A model generated the notes under the pieces. That model saw only the letters and a list, made by a program, of their open reading frames with translations, did not search any database and had not been told where the DNA came from. A stretch of 64,000 nucleotides of DNA from Agroathelia rolfsii. Taxonomy: Eukaryota > Basidiomycota > Agaricomycetes > Amylocorticiales > Amylocorticiaceae. Each line of letters starts with the position of its first letter. Positions within the stretch are counted from its first letter, which is position 1. Shown here piece after piece: positions 62,937 through 64,000 of this stretch. The stretch is taken from contig JABRWF010000004.1 of assembly GCA_018343915.1 (NCBI GenBank), positions 2,046,001 to 2,110,000 of the forward strand, read 5' to 3'. Made by a program: the position numbers and the translations under genes.

Positions 62937-64000
62937 CGATCGATGCATTCTCAGTCAAATCTAGAGGGGATGCCTAGACGTTTAATGGCTATCAGCCCAA
63001 CTGTATAATAACAACATACAAGCATTGGGTGCTTCGTATGATTTTGATTTCTTTCGCATTTTCTTTTCTGCTTTCTCTTTTTTTTCTCTTACTCTATCGG
63101 ACAATGTTTTCCACTCGCGTCTACTAGGTTTCTCACCCATTTCTTGCGATTGCTGTGGCACAAAGAGCATTTCCCTCTGCTTTCATGTTATTTTTCTATT
63201 CTCTCTTCTTCTCTTGTTATCTCATTTTTCTCATTTTTTTTTTCAAGCATATTTATGACTTGATTTCCCTTCTGCTGCTTCAAGCAGAGCCCAGATACGT
63301 CTCGACTGATTTCCTTTGTCATATTTCTTTCTTCGTCTGTCTATGCTTTCAGGTTTGGCTACCTACTGATTCCCTACTTTACGCTTCCGAAGCCTCCGAA
63401 AGGGAGATTGGTCATCATTGAGTTGATGATTCGATACTTTGCTCTTTCGCCGGTTATTGATGCGACACCCTTTTTTTTTATCATCCGCGAACCCTCCACT
63501 CCCATTTTTGCCGAATCTTGAAAGCATACTAATACAGTCAAGTGCTACATCTTCACCTCATCCGTCTCTCCATCTATCAATGTCCATCTGTACACTTACC
63601 ATCCACCACTTACACTTAGCATCTCGATTATACCTACGCATCCCACATTCTCAGCGCTCATGAAAAAACAAAAGATACAAGAAGGCGTCACCCTCCTTCC
63701 TCACCCCCTTTCCTCAGTCCTTGTTCTTGTTTCTTGCGAAGCCTCAGCTCCATTCTTCTTTGATCTCCCTCGCGCACATTTTTTTCAATTTTCCTTGCGC
63801 TCTTGATCTTCCTTTGCAGATTCAACACTGAGTCCGGGTCTTCTTGTTCTTTTCTTTCGCTTTTTTTCTGATGGCGTATGCCTAAGGCCCAGGTACATGT
63901 GGTTTTGTTCGTAGTTTGTATTGATAAGTATATGGAATATTTAGTTGATCGTTTTCGAGCCCATCTAGTAATGGTGTCTTCCCATCTTATAATAAATACA
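62937..64000. other. Right-edge region without a gene
   Basis: The stretch is very T- and CT-rich (for example 63060-63260 and 63720-63870), as in 3' flanks and long pyrimidine leaders of this genome. No frame is protein-like. It probably holds the 3' end of the preceding gene and the promoter and leader of a gene starting beyond the window. Confidence 0.4.

Overview
The window is nuclear DNA from a filamentous basidiomycete, most likely an agaricomycete. Almost every gene is cut by several short GT-AG introns, mostly about 50-70 nt. Promoters are rich in pyrimidines and some carry TATA boxes. The gene content is fungal and eukaryotic: TEL1, RPB4, PUS1, PIF1, MTHFR, an SR splicing factor, ELMO and PAK, plus a secreted CE16-type esterase. 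I cannot place the species. No rRNA, tRNA, CRISPR array or complete autonomous transposon was found.

Layout. 1-14.8 kb is the more accessory part. It holds a possible gene tail at the left edge, a 0.9 kb inverted-repeat (foldback) element, a dienelactone hydrolase, a small MITE flanked by an 8-bp direct repeat, a medium-chain reductase, a peroxisomal-type 2,4-dienoyl-CoA reductase, a secreted SGNH/CE16 esterase, and two tandem membrane dipeptidases on the minus strand. 14.8-27.6 kb holds the roughly 3,000-residue TEL1/ATM kinase, followed only 200 bp later by a PAK/STE20-family kinase with a CRIB domain but no PH domain. 29-37 kb holds a small orphan ORF, an APH-fold kinase-like protein, an SR splicing factor and a secreted Cys/Ser-rich protein. 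37-50 kb holds PIF1 helicase, xylulokinase, PUS1 pseudouridine synthase, RPB4 and a large R3H-SUZ protein. 50-64 kb holds an AVT-type amino-acid transporter, an ELMO/CED-12 protein, MTHFR, a DUF202 membrane protein hidden across short exons, and a basidiomycete-type unknown protein with a possible myristoylation start.

How the genes relate. Most are unrelated housekeeping neighbours. Three loose themes can be inferred. The hydrolase, MDR reductase and dienoyl-CoA reductase lie in tandem on the + strand and could serve aromatic or fatty-acid breakdown. TEL1 and PIF1 both act on telomeres and genome stability but are 13 kb apart. ELMO and PAK both act in Rac/Cdc42 signalling. I see no compelling evidence of a new multi-gene system. 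The observations most worth following are the two inverted-repeat elements, the membrane-anchored dipeptidase pair, the PAK without a PH domain, the outsized intron in the SR gene, and the mitochondrial-like frame upstream of the PUS1 start.
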